In this document: in pieces, positions 36,777 to 45,065 of the stretch
How the letters are laid out: the number at the start of each line of letters is the position of its first letter
Position numbering within the stretch: position 1 is the stretch's first letter
From: Chloroflexota bacterium
GTDB taxonomy: Bacteria > Chloroflexota > UBA11872
DNA: 45,065 nucleotides
Assembly (NCBI GenBank): GCA_022824865.1
Contig: JAJDZD010000048.1
Location: 1 to 45,065 of the forward strand
Direction of reading: 5' to 3'
Position numbers and translations under genes: made by a program
The notes under the pieces: model-generated
Databases searched by the model: none
The model's input: only the letters and a program-made list of their open reading frames with translations
Told to the model about the DNA's origin: nothing

Positions 36777-38260
36777 TCACTCAGAAAGCCAAGCGTATCG
36801 CTGCGGGCGGCACGCCTCGACTGCTTGATCTATTTGCTGGCTGCGGCGGTCTATCACTAGGTTTTCTCGCGGCGGGGTGTCAGCCAACCGCGGCCGTTGA
36901 ATTGGATAGGACCGCAGCTCGATCCTACGGTGTCAACTTTCATTCGGGCGACGAACGGCACCAACAACCCCGCGATATCATATTCACAACTCCTCAATCA
37001 CTTGCTTCTGAATTCGGGCTCGATAATCCATCCAGGGCCTTCGACATCGTCGTCGGCGGTCCTCCATGCCAAGCATTTGCCCGAGTGGGAAGGTCGAAGC
37101 TGAGAGAGGTTGCCAATCACCCTGAGGCCTTCAGACACGACCCGCGATCCCTTCTGTACATAAACTATGTAACCTACGTAGATGCATGCCTTCCGCTAGC
37201 AATTGTCCTCGAAAATGTACCGGATATGCTTAACTTCGGTGGCAGGCACAATATCGCACGCGAGATTTGCGAAGTATTGGATGAACGAGGATATGACTGT
37301 CAATATACTTTGCTAAACGCTGTCCACTATGGCGTACCACAAATGAGGGATCGGGCATTCATAGTTGCCACCAGGAAGGAACTTGAGCAGCCTTTCGCGT
37401 TTCCGAGGCCTTCGTACTGGATGCATCTTCCTGCGGGTTACGAGGGTTCACGAGCAGTCGCACTGAAGCTGGTCCGCCAGGACGACATGCTGAGCCCTGA
37501 TCCGTATTGGGTTGATCCTCCCAAGGCTACTCCGGACCTACCACCCGCAATCACAGCGGAAGCTGCCATCGCGGATCTACCAAGGATAGACGCACGTGCC
37601 GAGGTCGCCGCTGGCAATTTACGTAGAGGTGCCCGTCGCTTTGACACGCCTCTCCTATACCCTCCTGCCCAACGTCTGTCCAACTACGCACGAAGCATGC
37701 GCGAATGGCCAGCATTTGAAGCCCGAGAGGTCTTGCTCGACCACGTAATTCGTTATCTCCCTCGCGACTTTAAACTGTTTGCCCGCCTGGAGCCAGGCGA
37801 CCAGTATCCGGAAGCCCGTTTGCACGCTCAGGCAATGTTTTATGAAGCGGTAAGTGAGCTAAGGCAACAAGGAGAGGGTTTACCGGACGACTCACCTCGC
37901 TGGCAGGAGCTTAGAGAACACTTCGTTCCGCCGTACGACCACCGCAAATTTCCCAACAAGTGGCGCAAGATGGAATCCGATAAGCCAGCACGAACTCTCC
38001 TGGCCCATCTCGGAAAGGATGGATACAGTCACATTCACTACGACAATGAACAAGCTCGCACCATCTCCGTGCGCGAAGCCGCGCGATTACAGTCTTTTCC
38101 AGACGGCTTCATATTCTCCGGAACAATGAATCCGGCATTTCAACAAATAGGAAATGCAGTTCCACCTTTGCTCGCGAAGGCAATCGGGGAGTCTCTTGTC
38201 GACACTTTGAAATCAGCGTCGGTCAAGACACCACGAAACCCCGCATTGGCAACGACGTAG
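36767..38260 (+). CDS. C5-cytosine DNA methyltransferase
   Basis: 497 residues from ATG 36767. Motif I is LLDLFAGCGGLSLGF, motif IV GGPPCQAF with catalytic Cys101, motif VI LENV with Glu149, motif VIII GVPQMRDRAF, and motifs IX/X are REAARLQSFPDGF and IGNAVPPLLAKAIG. All are intact, so it is probably active. The long region between motifs VIII and IX (about residues 205-430) includes the target-recognition part and is larger than in HhaI-type enzymes. It belongs to an A+T-richer operon with NurA-like, HerA and Vsr genes. Methylation presumably marks self DNA. Confidence 0.9.
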   Translation: MRLITQKAKRIAAGGTPRLLDLFAGCGGLSLGFLAAGCQPTAAVELDRTAARSYGVNFHSGDERHQQPRDIIFTTPQSLASEFGLDNPSRAFDIVVGGPPCQAFARVGRSKLREVANHPEAFRHDPRSLLYINYVTYVDACLPLAIVLENVPDMLNFGGRHNIAREICEVLDERGYDCQYTLLNAVHYGVPQMRDRAFIVATRKELEQPFAFPRPSYWMHLPAGYEGSRAVALKLVRQDDMLSPDPYWVDPPKATPDLPPAITAEAAIADLPRIDARAEVAAGNLRRGARRFDTPLLYPPAQRLSNYARSMREWPAFEAREVLLDHVIRYLPRDFKLFARLEPGDQYPEARLHAQAMFYEAVSELRQQGEGLPDDSPRWQELREHFVPPYDHRKFPNKWRKMESDKPARTLLAHLGKDGYSHIHYDNEQARTISVREAARLQSFPDGFIFSGTMNPAFQQIGNAVPPLLAKAIGESLVDTLKSASVKTPRNPALATT

Positions 38261-38279
38261 TCTTTGAGGAGTCAATTCG

Positions 38280-40220
38280 TTGACCCCAATACACTCTGAG
38301 ATCATGATTTTGAGGTCCCTAGCCGAATCCGATCTAGGGTTATTTGCAGCGCATAGAAAATCGCTTACGGGCAGACAGCGGGCAATTAACATCAACGCAC
38401 CAATAGCGCAGCAACTTCTCGCTTCTGATCTATATGCAAATGGCGAAGCAACTCTAAAGTGTATTTGCGTCTATGGAGATCTGATTTTCCGGGACATGCG
38501 GAAGCTAGCCAAGCCACAAAAGAACTGGCGTCTTGGAGGCAAGGCGATAGAAGGCGACAAGTTTCTTGACATAGACTGCAAGGACTTTGTTCTTATCCGA
38601 TCCGTGGCGAATAATGACGGTAGCTTACCAATAACCATTTCATTCATCAGCCGCGCTTCTAATCCTTCTGCACATGCTCGATTAGTAGTTATTGCGCAGC
38701 ATAGACTAAAGGACAGTATGGCCTGCTTTGCGGAGGCTGAGGACGCCTTCACAAAGCTGGCGCCATTCTGTCCGCGTCTATTTTGGGACGGCACGAGCGA
38801 CTCGAGGTACTTGGAGCCGTCTCCGGCGACCCCGATCCCGTTGATGCCCAGAGAAGACAAGACTTCGAGTGCAACTCAGCAGCGATCTCTAAGGTCAAAG
38901 CTCCGATCGCCGCATATATTGGAACACATGCTCCGAGCATCTAGTGATCTTTCGGCTCCAGCTCAGTTCGGTTTCATGGATACCGTTGAACAGCTTGCCT
39001 CTCAACTTCGCCGGCTACTACTCCAGACGGGTAGGATTAGTCGGATTGATAAAGATCATGGCGCCTTTTGGCCGAAGATAGCCAAGCAGCGTGTGGGCTT
39101 CGTTGATGGTGGACTAGCTAACCTGTCGATGTTTGGTGCTGCGCCGATAGCTGCGCGAGTGGGTGGCTATGCAGTGATACCAGGCGATCATGGTTCTCAT
39201 CGCGAAGATTTTATCGATCTTAAGCACCTGATCGACGAGCTCTATACGAGCGATAAAGGAGGCGTATATGACGGCTCGTTCCCTGATGTCGGTGCGTTAC
39301 GCGATGCAGCAAGGATTTCTATTGAGGCTGCCGGTGGAGTTCAAATGCTCTCAAATTATCCTGATCTCCGGTGGCTGTTAATTCACGGTGCACTCGTGAA
39401 CCCTGTTTCGCGCTATACAGACGTAATGCGAAATGGTCAAGTTAGGCACAGATTCCCAAACTTCTCCGGCAAGGCGCTTGCAGATTTGCTACCGGCGGAG
39501 CTTGCTGGAAGTCTGCCGCGTGATCGTAACTTCATCAGTGTCCATCTCCGCCAACTTGAGCGTTTGCAATCTGCTGAAACACCAGTCTGCGGAGTAGTGG
39601 AGCGTGAAAGCTCGACAAGCTCTGTCTGTCGTGCTGTTCTAGACAGCCTCGACGATCACTTGATTCACGACCTGCTCCCAGTACCCCCTGCAAGATGGAA
39701 GACTTGGTTTAGGAACGCCGTCGATCCGTCCGGTGACGATGATTTTGAGGGTCAACGAATCAGTGACTCCCTACTATTTCGATGCGTTCTTGAGCCAGGT
39801 GAACTGCTGTTCCCAGTCGAATTGGATCGAAATGAACTGCGACGTGCGCCCAAGGCCTGGGTTGATGTAATCAGCCGCTATCCAAAACCACGCGTCTCCT
39901 ATCTTCAGGTTACCGAGTGGAGTTCTCCAATTCGACTTGAGATTTTTGAAAAGGATCTAGGAAGTTATAGAGAGATTGCAGAGCTTGTAATGCACTGCGC
40001 TCTGCTACTCCCACGGTACGCGTTTCCCGTTGGACTGGACATCGTAGACAAGTTTGCGCGGATTCCCAACTGGATGAGTCGTCCCATCAACACCCATACA
40101 GCTGTTCAAGCACTAAAAGCAGCCCTGGATGAAGGCGATGCATCGCTCTTCGACTCCCTACGTCGAATCCTATGCGGTTCCGGCCGCGAGTTTCTCACAC
40201 GTCCTGACATCTTTCGATGA
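38280..40220 (+). CDS. NurA-like nuclease with N-terminal extension
   Basis: 646 residues from TTG 38280, with GAGGAG eight bases upstream. Residues 1-240 match nothing I recognise. From about residue 270 the protein follows the NurA 5'-3' nuclease pattern: RVGFVDGGLANL (first catalytic Asp276 of the DG motif), then RWLLIHGALVNP, where NurA usually has a DG, and near the C-terminus LLPRYAFPVGLDIVDKFARI. NurA works with the HerA ATPase in DNA-end processing. The gene ends with ATGA shared with an alternative HerA start. The family call rests on the motifs and the HerA neighbour; His369 in place of an expected Asp leaves activity open. Confidence 0.65.
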   Translation: MTPIHSEIMILRSLAESDLGLFAAHRKSLTGRQRAININAPIAQQLLASDLYANGEATLKCICVYGDLIFRDMRKLAKPQKNWRLGGKAIEGDKFLDIDCKDFVLIRSVANNDGSLPITISFISRASNPSAHARLVVIAQHRLKDSMACFAEAEDAFTKLAPFCPRLFWDGTSDSRYLEPSPATPIPLMPREDKTSSATQQRSLRSKLRSPHILEHMLRASSDLSAPAQFGFMDTVEQLASQLRRLLLQTGRISRIDKDHGAFWPKIAKQRVGFVDGGLANLSMFGAAPIAARVGGYAVIPGDHGSHREDFIDLKHLIDELYTSDKGGVYDGSFPDVGALRDAARISIEAAGGVQMLSNYPDLRWLLIHGALVNPVSRYTDVMRNGQVRHRFPNFSGKALADLLPAELAGSLPRDRNFISVHLRQLERLQSAETPVCGVVERESSTSSVCRAVLDSLDDHLIHDLLPVPPARWKTWFRNAVDPSGDDDFEGQRISDSLLFRCVLEPGELLFPVELDRNELRRAPKAWVDVISRYPKPRVSYLQVTEWSSPIRLEIFEKDLGSYREIAELVMHCALLLPRYAFPVGLDIVDKFARIPNWMSRPINTHTAVQALKAALDEGDASLFDSLRRILCGSGREFLTRPDIFR

Positions 40221-40261
40221 CCTCCACAATTCAGAGGACATCGATCAGCCATGGAGGAATA

Positions 40262-41992
40262 ATGACAGCCACGGGCGGAATCGACTGGCGAAGAGTCGGT
40301 ACAGTAGTCGGCAACGCAGGAACCAATGAGTTCACCTTTATCCTCCGGCAATTCCAATCTAGAGTCGGAGACATAGTCGCCCTCGGCATGGATGTGCCCG
40401 GTAGGTCCTATAACGAGCAAAGTCGTATCTACGTATGGGCTAGGATCACGGCAATTAGGAGATTCAACCCATTCTTTCCATTTGAAGCCGCTCAGGAGAT
40501 TGCCAGTGAGGGCATTTCCCTTGAGGATACCGTCCTGTCGGGTACGCGCGATCAACTGGAGGCCGTAGCCCTGATTCTTGGTGCTACTCCAGAGGACAAT
40601 GTCGCCCATATTTCGCCTCTTACATATCCCGTCAAACCAGCGTCAACGGTTTATCACCCGCCTGCCGACGCCATCCGCCGGCTCTTGATTGGAGGGAGTA
40701 CAGAAGAACAGACAGCATTAGTCGGCTCTTTAATCGCGAGAGACGATGTCGATGTAACTTTGTCCGCGCCAAGAATGGTCGCTCGTCACCTCGCAATTCT
40801 GGCTATGACGGGCGGAGGCAAGACTGTCGCAGCACGCCGCATAATTCGCGAACTCATCAAGTATGGATATCCGGTTTTGATACTAGATCCTCACGGCGAT
40901 TATATCGGCTTGGTCAAGTGTCAGGAAATGTTGCAAGCCGAGGCTCCGGGCTGCAACATCAAGCTCTTTTTTCCCGAACTGTTGATGCGACAAGACGGCG
41001 AAGACTTGATAACCACACTAGTATCCCAAATGACGAGCGGTCTATCGGAAGCTCAGATGAGCTATGTGACCTCTCTTTATGACAGCAATGCTACTCACGA
41101 CGCCGAAACGGCTCTTGCCTACATTAGTCGCTTGCTGGATCGAGTCAGGAATGACTATGCAGGATCAAACGCCCCTAGTGGATTAGCTCAGAATTGGAGA
41201 GGTACTGTTGGAGCTGTGTTGAGAAGCTTCAGAATAGTCCATGACAAACTGGACCGCATGAGGCGTAGCAGTGAGAGGATGAGGCGAAGCTCGAAACTTC
41301 GCGACTTACCTTTTGAAGCTCTCCCCAACCCTTTTAGTGAACCAGACCTCATCATACGCCCCGGACAGGTCTCTGTTCTCTACCTCGGAGGGTACGACCA
41401 CATCACCCAGTGCTCTATAGCGGCCATAACCTTGGAGACGTTATTTGAGTTTCGCGCTAATCTGACTGGACGGATCGCTCCCTTCTTCACTGTCATTGAA
41501 GAGGCGCAGACCTTTATTCCGTCGTTTCGTGAGGGAACCCAGGACGCTGTCTCGCTACCCGTGATTCGTCGCATCATAACCGAAGGTCGTAAATTCGGAA
41601 CTGGTCTTATGTTCATTTCACAGCGACCAAGTCGACTGGACGAAACCATAGTGTCCCAATGTAATTCCTTTCTTATACTTCGCCTCGTGAATCCCCGTGA
41701 CCAGACATTTGTGAGGTCCGTAATGGAAAACCTCACGGAGTCGGACGCCCGCATGATTCCTGGTTTTGGACCTGGCCAGGGAATCGTAAGTGGGCAGGTT
41801 GTGCGCTTTCCGCTTCCCATTCGCGTCAAGATGGACGAGGAACTCATGGCCTCCGAATTAGGTGATGAGGACTTTTTTGTGCAAGCGGCTGCGTGGACGC
41901 CGGACGAGCACGAATCAACCCGAGCAGAAAATCGACTGTCTATGGACAGAGTGAATCAGCGTCGTGGTGGCCGGCGAAAGCCGTCGTCGTAA
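40262..41992 (+). CDS. HerA-type hexameric ATPase/translocase
   Basis: 576 residues. The N-terminal HAS-barrel is seen as RRVGTVVGNAGTNEFTFILR and SRVGDIVALG. The FtsK/HerA RecA core has Walker A MTGGGKT (182-188), LILDPHGDYIG, and Walker B TVIEEAQTFIP (about 407-418), then FISQRPSRLDE with a sensor-like arginine. GFGPGQGIVSGQVVRFPLPI closes the core. HerA moves DNA into NurA. ATG 40262 has a strong GGAGGA and is preferred; ATG 40217 overlaps the NurA stop and would add 15 residues. Confidence 0.9.
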   Translation: MTATGGIDWRRVGTVVGNAGTNEFTFILRQFQSRVGDIVALGMDVPGRSYNEQSRIYVWARITAIRRFNPFFPFEAAQEIASEGISLEDTVLSGTRDQLEAVALILGATPEDNVAHISPLTYPVKPASTVYHPPADAIRRLLIGGSTEEQTALVGSLIARDDVDVTLSAPRMVARHLAILAMTGGGKTVAARRIIRELIKYGYPVLILDPHGDYIGLVKCQEMLQAEAPGCNIKLFFPELLMRQDGEDLITTLVSQMTSGLSEAQMSYVTSLYDSNATHDAETALAYISRLLDRVRNDYAGSNAPSGLAQNWRGTVGAVLRSFRIVHDKLDRMRRSSERMRRSSKLRDLPFEALPNPFSEPDLIIRPGQVSVLYLGGYDHITQCSIAAITLETLFEFRANLTGRIAPFFTVIEEAQTFIPSFREGTQDAVSLPVIRRIITEGRKFGTGLMFISQRPSRLDETIVSQCNSFLILRLVNPRDQTFVRSVMENLTESDARMIPGFGPGQGIVSGQVVRFPLPIRVKMDEELMASELGDEDFFVQAAAWTPDEHESTRAENRLSMDRVNQRRGGRRKPSS

Positions 41993-42014
41993 TCCGGCGG
42001 TATTCGTCTAGCAA

Positions 42015-42494
42015 ATGGCGGACGTACTAACTCCGGCTCAACGCAGGCTGAATATGAGCCGTGTGCGTAGTAAGGATACAAAACCGGAGCTGTTGCTTCG
42101 CAAGGGTCTTCATTCTCGTGGTCTTCGATTCCGACTTCACCGCCGAGATCTCCCAGGTAGACCGGACTTAGTTTTTCCACGACATAGAACCTGTCTGTTT
42201 GTTCATGGCTGCTTCTGGCACGGCCATTCATGCGAGCTGTTTCGTCTGCCTGCAACGAGACCAGACTTCTGGAAGCTAAAGATCGATGGAACTCGGCTGA
42301 GAGACAGAAAGGCCGTACTCAGCCTATTGGAGTCACAATGGCGTGTAATAGTTGTCTGGGAGTGTGCAGTTCGGGGGCCAAGCCGTAGGAGTGTCGACGA
42401 AGTGCTGGACGCGTGCGTCAAGTTCATAAAACACAGAGGCAGAAATGATGAAGCTGACACAGAATTCCTACAGATCGAGTCTCGTCGAATCTAG
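42015..42494 (+). CDS. vsr: Vsr-type DNA mismatch endonuclease
   Basis: 159 residues. MSRVRSKDTKPELLLRK and GRPDLVFPRHRTCLFVHGCF are the family hallmarks. Catalytic Asp51, His64 and His69, stacking Phe67/Trp68, and zinc ligands Cys66, His71, Cys73 and Cys117 fall at the same numbers as in the E. coli enzyme. Vsr nicks T:G mismatches made by deamination of 5-methylcytosine, so it would protect the recognition sites of the operon's methyltransferase. It is the last gene of the operon, 22 bases after herA, and is followed by a terminator. Confidence 0.93.
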   Translation: MADVLTPAQRRLNMSRVRSKDTKPELLLRKGLHSRGLRFRLHRRDLPGRPDLVFPRHRTCLFVHGCFWHGHSCELFRLPATRPDFWKLKIDGTRLRDRKAVLSLLESQWRVIVVWECAVRGPSRRSVDEVLDACVKFIKHRGRNDEADTEFLQIESRRI

Positions 42495-42539
42495 GAATCA
42501 CAAGAATCTCCTGACCTGCCGAATCGCCGGCCGGAAGCG

Positions 42540-42561
42540 AAGCCCCCTTGACTGGGGGCTT
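42540..42561 (+). terminator. Terminator of the defence-like operon
   Basis: AAGCCCCC and GGGGGCTT form an 8-bp stem with the loop TTGACT, followed by TGCATATTT. It lies 46 bases after the vsr stop. Confidence 0.65.
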
Positions 42562-42600
42562 TGCATATTTCAGGGCTCGTACGGGCGGACTCGTAAGGGG

Positions 42601-42711
42601 ACGCTCGCGGCAAGAGTCAACGTCTACATCCACGGCCTGAACCTGTACAACGGCGCGTTACACGACACCCCCTACCGCTGGCTTGACCTGGGCTACCTGA
42701 GCCGAGGCTAG
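42601..42711 (+). pseudogene. Truncated NYN-domain gene (N-terminal remnant)
   Basis: The frame reads ARVNVYIHGLNLYNGALHD then TPYRWLDLGYLSRG and stops at 42711. Intact NYN proteins begin with the same pattern, VNVYIDGxNLYxGAL followed by TPYxWLDL, and go on for about 150 more residues. Here the initial methionine is lost, the catalytic Asp of IDG is His, and everything after the first helix is missing. A perfect 12-bp palindrome, GGCTAGCTAGCC (42706-42717), lies at the break. Confidence 0.7.
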
Positions 42712-42718
42712 CTAGCCA

Positions 42719-42877
42719 CCCAAGCCAACGAGCAGCTTGGTGGCCAACGATCAACTCGTCGCTATCTAGCCACGCGTGGCCCAGATCCGCGTCCGCGACC
42801 AGTTTGAAAACCTCGCGAATGCGACGAAGAAAGTCCCTGGCCGCGCGTTGTCCGCTACGGGTCGCTCGGCTCGGCAA
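42719..42877 (-). pseudogene. Possible fragment of a small gene
   Basis: On the reverse strand a frame starting with TTG 42877 reads AARDFLRRIREVFKLVADAD and then HAWLDSDELIVGHQAARWLG. It looks like protein and loosely recalls the C-terminal domain of Xre/MbcA/ParS antitoxins, but it has no clear ribosome site and runs into non-coding frame. It overlaps the end of the 42855 gene. Confidence 0.25.
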
Positions 42878-43091
42878 TCAGGTCGGCGAGGAAGCAGAGC
42901 GAATTGAACACCGGGTCCCCGTGGTATCGCTCGGGCGGGTCTCGAAAGATGCGGAGAAACTCGTCGGCCGACAGACCAAAAAGACGCCACGCTTCCTGGT
43001 CCAGCGCCTGCCGGACCTCTTCGCGCGTCAAGACAACGGACTCGTCTTCGTCAGACACCCGCCCAGGCCGCGTCTCAACCGTTGTTGCCAT
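42855..43091 (-). CDS. Small soluble hypothetical protein
   Basis: 78 residues from ATG 43091, with GAGG eight bases upstream. TRPGRVSDEDESVVLTREEV is followed by RQALDQEAWRLFGLSADEFL and ends in SLCFLADLIAEPSDP. It is acidic and helical, resembling small antitoxin-like proteins in which the ADEFL-type helix precedes a short tail. No partner toxin is intact beside it, though the fragment at 42719 lies immediately downstream. Confidence 0.55.
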   Translation of the reverse strand: MATTVETRPGRVSDEDESVVLTREEVRQALDQEAWRLFGLSADEFLRIFRDPPERYHGDPVFNSLCFLADLIAEPSDP

Positions 43092-45065
43092 CAGGTACGC
43101 CTCGCTGCTCCTGGACACAGCCTAACTCGGGTGACTCAGGCGTCCGGAGGTCGCTGGTCACACACCCATCCCGTCGAACCATCACGCTCGTTCCCGCTCG
43201 ATCAGCGGACGAACTCCGACCACAAACAGAGTCAGTCCTATCTCCCCCTCGCCCTGAAAGCGCCGCCCACCAAACCGCCTTCTCTCCCCACTCTCGCCCA
43301 AAACCTCACCTCGTTCGTACTCAGATCGTACACTCCCCGATCAATCCCCGCAACCCCGGCACCCGAACGCCCACGCCTCGCTGACACCGCAACCCCTGCC
43401 AGCTTTGCCAGCAAAGCACGCATTGATAGCGTTGCCCTAACTGCTGGCGTGGCCGGCACCCGCCATCCCCGGCCCGTCATCCCGGCGTCCCCGGCCGGGA
43501 CCCAGCAGCAACCAACCACCAAGCCGCACCCAAGCCCAACCCCCAGCAACCCACCTGGCCTCACCTGCCTCTTCCTCCTACGCCCCGTGAGTGAGGATCG
43601 CCCCCGCCTCCGCCCCACCCGCAGCACTCGGTCCAATTACATTCCGTACTCACTTTACCAACGAACTTAAAGAGGGCCTTGCATCTTTATCCCTCGGCTA
43701 CCAAACGGCGCCCAGAGCCGCCGCCCCAACCGACCTAGCGGTCGAGCCCGAGGTGGCGAAGAACGTCCTGGACGTGAAGGTCCACACCTGACGGCTACCC
43801 CACGCCCGCTGCGACCGGCGACGCTGGCAGGCCCGGATCCATGCCCTCCACCCCCCGCGCATCGTGCTGGCAGCCATCGGTGGGTTCGAGCGGGCGGTTG
43901 CGACCCTGCGCATGCCCACCCAGCCCCGGCACCGCCAGGCGCCCCCCGCGAGCCGGACCGGGAGCTGCCGGCCGCCTGATAGGCGAATCCCACCCGGCGC
44001 TCCCGCAGCACCTCGCTGCAGAGCCCCCCGGCATCGCCCCCACCCCCACCCCACCCGCGACACCCAGTTCAATTACCTTTCGTACTCACTTAATCAACGA
44101 ACCAAGGGAACGCTCGGCACCCCAATCACCCGGCGACTGACGACACCCAGGAGAGCCGGCAGTGCGTCACTCACCTCGCCATCCCCGCCAGCCGTGCCTG
44201 CTAGGCAATCAACGTACGCACCGAGGGCACCGCTGGCCCCACCCCCGTTGCCAGCACCCTCTTCGCCTGCCTGGCTCGACCCATCTCCCCAGCCGGCCCC
44301 GCACCGCCCGATCCGTGTGGCCCCTCGCGAGCCACCAGCCACTAGTCCCTCGCCCTGGCCCTCGCCCCGGCCCACCAATGACGACCGCTCGCCCAGACCC
44401 ACGCGTCAGCCGCTCCCCGAGCCGCCATCGACCAGCCACCAACCTCGATCCCCGACCCCGCAACATCGAGCCCCACTCCGCTCCCGGCAGCCGCTTCAAC
44501 TACATTTCGTACTCATTTTACCAACGAATCAAAGAAGGGCTCCGCCCCCCAACGCTTGGACACCCGCCGACGCCCCGGGCGGCCACTAGCGCGTCGCTCG
44601 CAGTGCCATCCCCGTCAGCCTCGCTGGCGATGCAATCAACGCACGCACTGATGGCATTGCTGGCATTGACCTCATGGCCCGCCCCTGCCATCCCCGCCGC
44701 TGGTCCGCCCCACCACCCCAGCCGGCCTCACACCGCCCCGCTCCGTGTCGCTCGCCGCGAGCCACCAGCCCCTCGCCCCTGCCCACGCGCCAGACGCCCC
44801 CCGAGTCACGGACCACGAGCCACCAACCTCGAGCCCCGCCCCGCAGCACCGTCGCGAATCCCTCATATCCTGGCTGTCCATTGCCAGAAATGACCTTGAC
44901 TTCCAATTTCCCATGCTGTACTCTATATGAGTAAGACATACCGCCCCACCCCATGCCCCTCGCCAACCTCCTCGCGTTCCTCCTGAACCTCTCCCCGTCG
45001 CTACCCCTCCCCTTCCGATCTCACTTCCCTGCCCTCTTTCCTTTCCCCTTCCTCCACCCGTCATC
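43092..45065. repeat. Gene-poor region with an A+T-rich element every 420 bp or so
   Basis: About 2 kb of very C-rich (plus strand) DNA; the open frames here are all low-complexity and none is convincing. A roughly 40-base A+T-rich element (plus-strand core ATTTCGTACTCA, then TTACCAACGAA) recurs at 43632-43672, 44068-44104 and 44495-44540, with a decayed copy at 44901-44935 and a 10-base match (TTCGTACTCA) near 43315. The DNA between elements is also related: blocks with CCATCCCCGYCAGCC and GCAATCAACG recur. It appears to be a degenerate tandem array continuing past the window. Confidence 0.6.
43478..43510 (+). repeat. Right copy of island-flanking direct repeat
   Basis: Identical over 33 bases to 36183-36215 and similar for about 40 more. 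It contains the inner palindrome CCCCGGCCGGG-like core. Its translation, IPASPAGTQQ, is like the widespread VIPAKAGIQ class of dispersed repeats. Confidence 0.7.

Noticed and set aside
43238..45064. Several long open frames on both strands at the right end
   Set aside because: They are low-complexity Pro/Arg/Gly/Ser translations of C-rich DNA, overlap in several frames and lack ribosome sites and domains.

Overview
The window is high-GC bacterial DNA carrying housekeeping, carbohydrate and defence genes on both strands. No rRNA, tRNA or CRISPR array was recognised. The gene mix (a TIGR03960-type radical SAM protein, a DUF1680 glycosidase, a formylglycine-generating enzyme, phytanoyl-CoA dioxygenase, many NYN-domain proteins, a DUF5678/retropepsin pair) fits an uncultured Chloroflexota-like lineage, perhaps marine or sponge-associated. 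That placement is inference from gene content only.

Layout. At 1-140 a piece of an IS1595-type transposase runs off the left edge, followed by a 55-aa membrane peptide (265-432). At 0.8-5.5 kb lie a beta-propeller protein and a leftward operon of formylglycine-generating enzyme, GH127-type glycosidase and sialidase, suggesting use of complex glycans. At 5.5-8.1 kb are a NYN nuclease behind a promoter-terminator unit, an XRE regulator with a divergent operator region, and an enolase-superfamily enzyme. At 8.2-14.3 kb a compact rightward operon (mtnA, MTA phosphorylase, PfkB kinase, ahcY, metK, beta-carbonic anhydrase) recycles S-adenosylmethionine and its by-products; a convergent SulP transporter follows. 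At 16-24.7 kb are a DUF6807 protein, a radical SAM protein, two small coiled-coil genes with near-duplicate leaders, PhyH, a HEPN/MNT toxin-antitoxin-like pair, a TPP enzyme and mnmE.

From 35.5 down to 24.7 kb nearly everything is leftward and tightly packed: a CobW GTPase invaded in frame by palindromic repeats, a coiled-coil protein, a NYN protein, a one-helix membrane protein, a site-2 protease with CBS domains, another NYN protein, a sugar isomerase-like TIM barrel, a glycosidase lipoprotein, a glycosidase fused to an O-antigen-ligase-like membrane domain, and the DUF5678/retropepsin pair.

The most notable part is 36.3-42.6 kb. It is visibly richer in A+T than its surroundings and encodes, in one rightward operon, a short frameshifted ORF, a C5-cytosine DNA methyltransferase, a NurA-like nuclease with a large N-terminal extension, a HerA-type ATPase and a Vsr endonuclease. 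It ends at a hairpin terminator and is flanked by direct copies of one GC-rich repeat. This looks like a mobile DNA-modification/restriction system in which HerA-NurA replaces a classical restriction enzyme. To its right are a truncated NYN gene, one small ORF, and about 2 kb without convincing genes in which a roughly 40-bp A+T-rich element recurs about every 420 bp.
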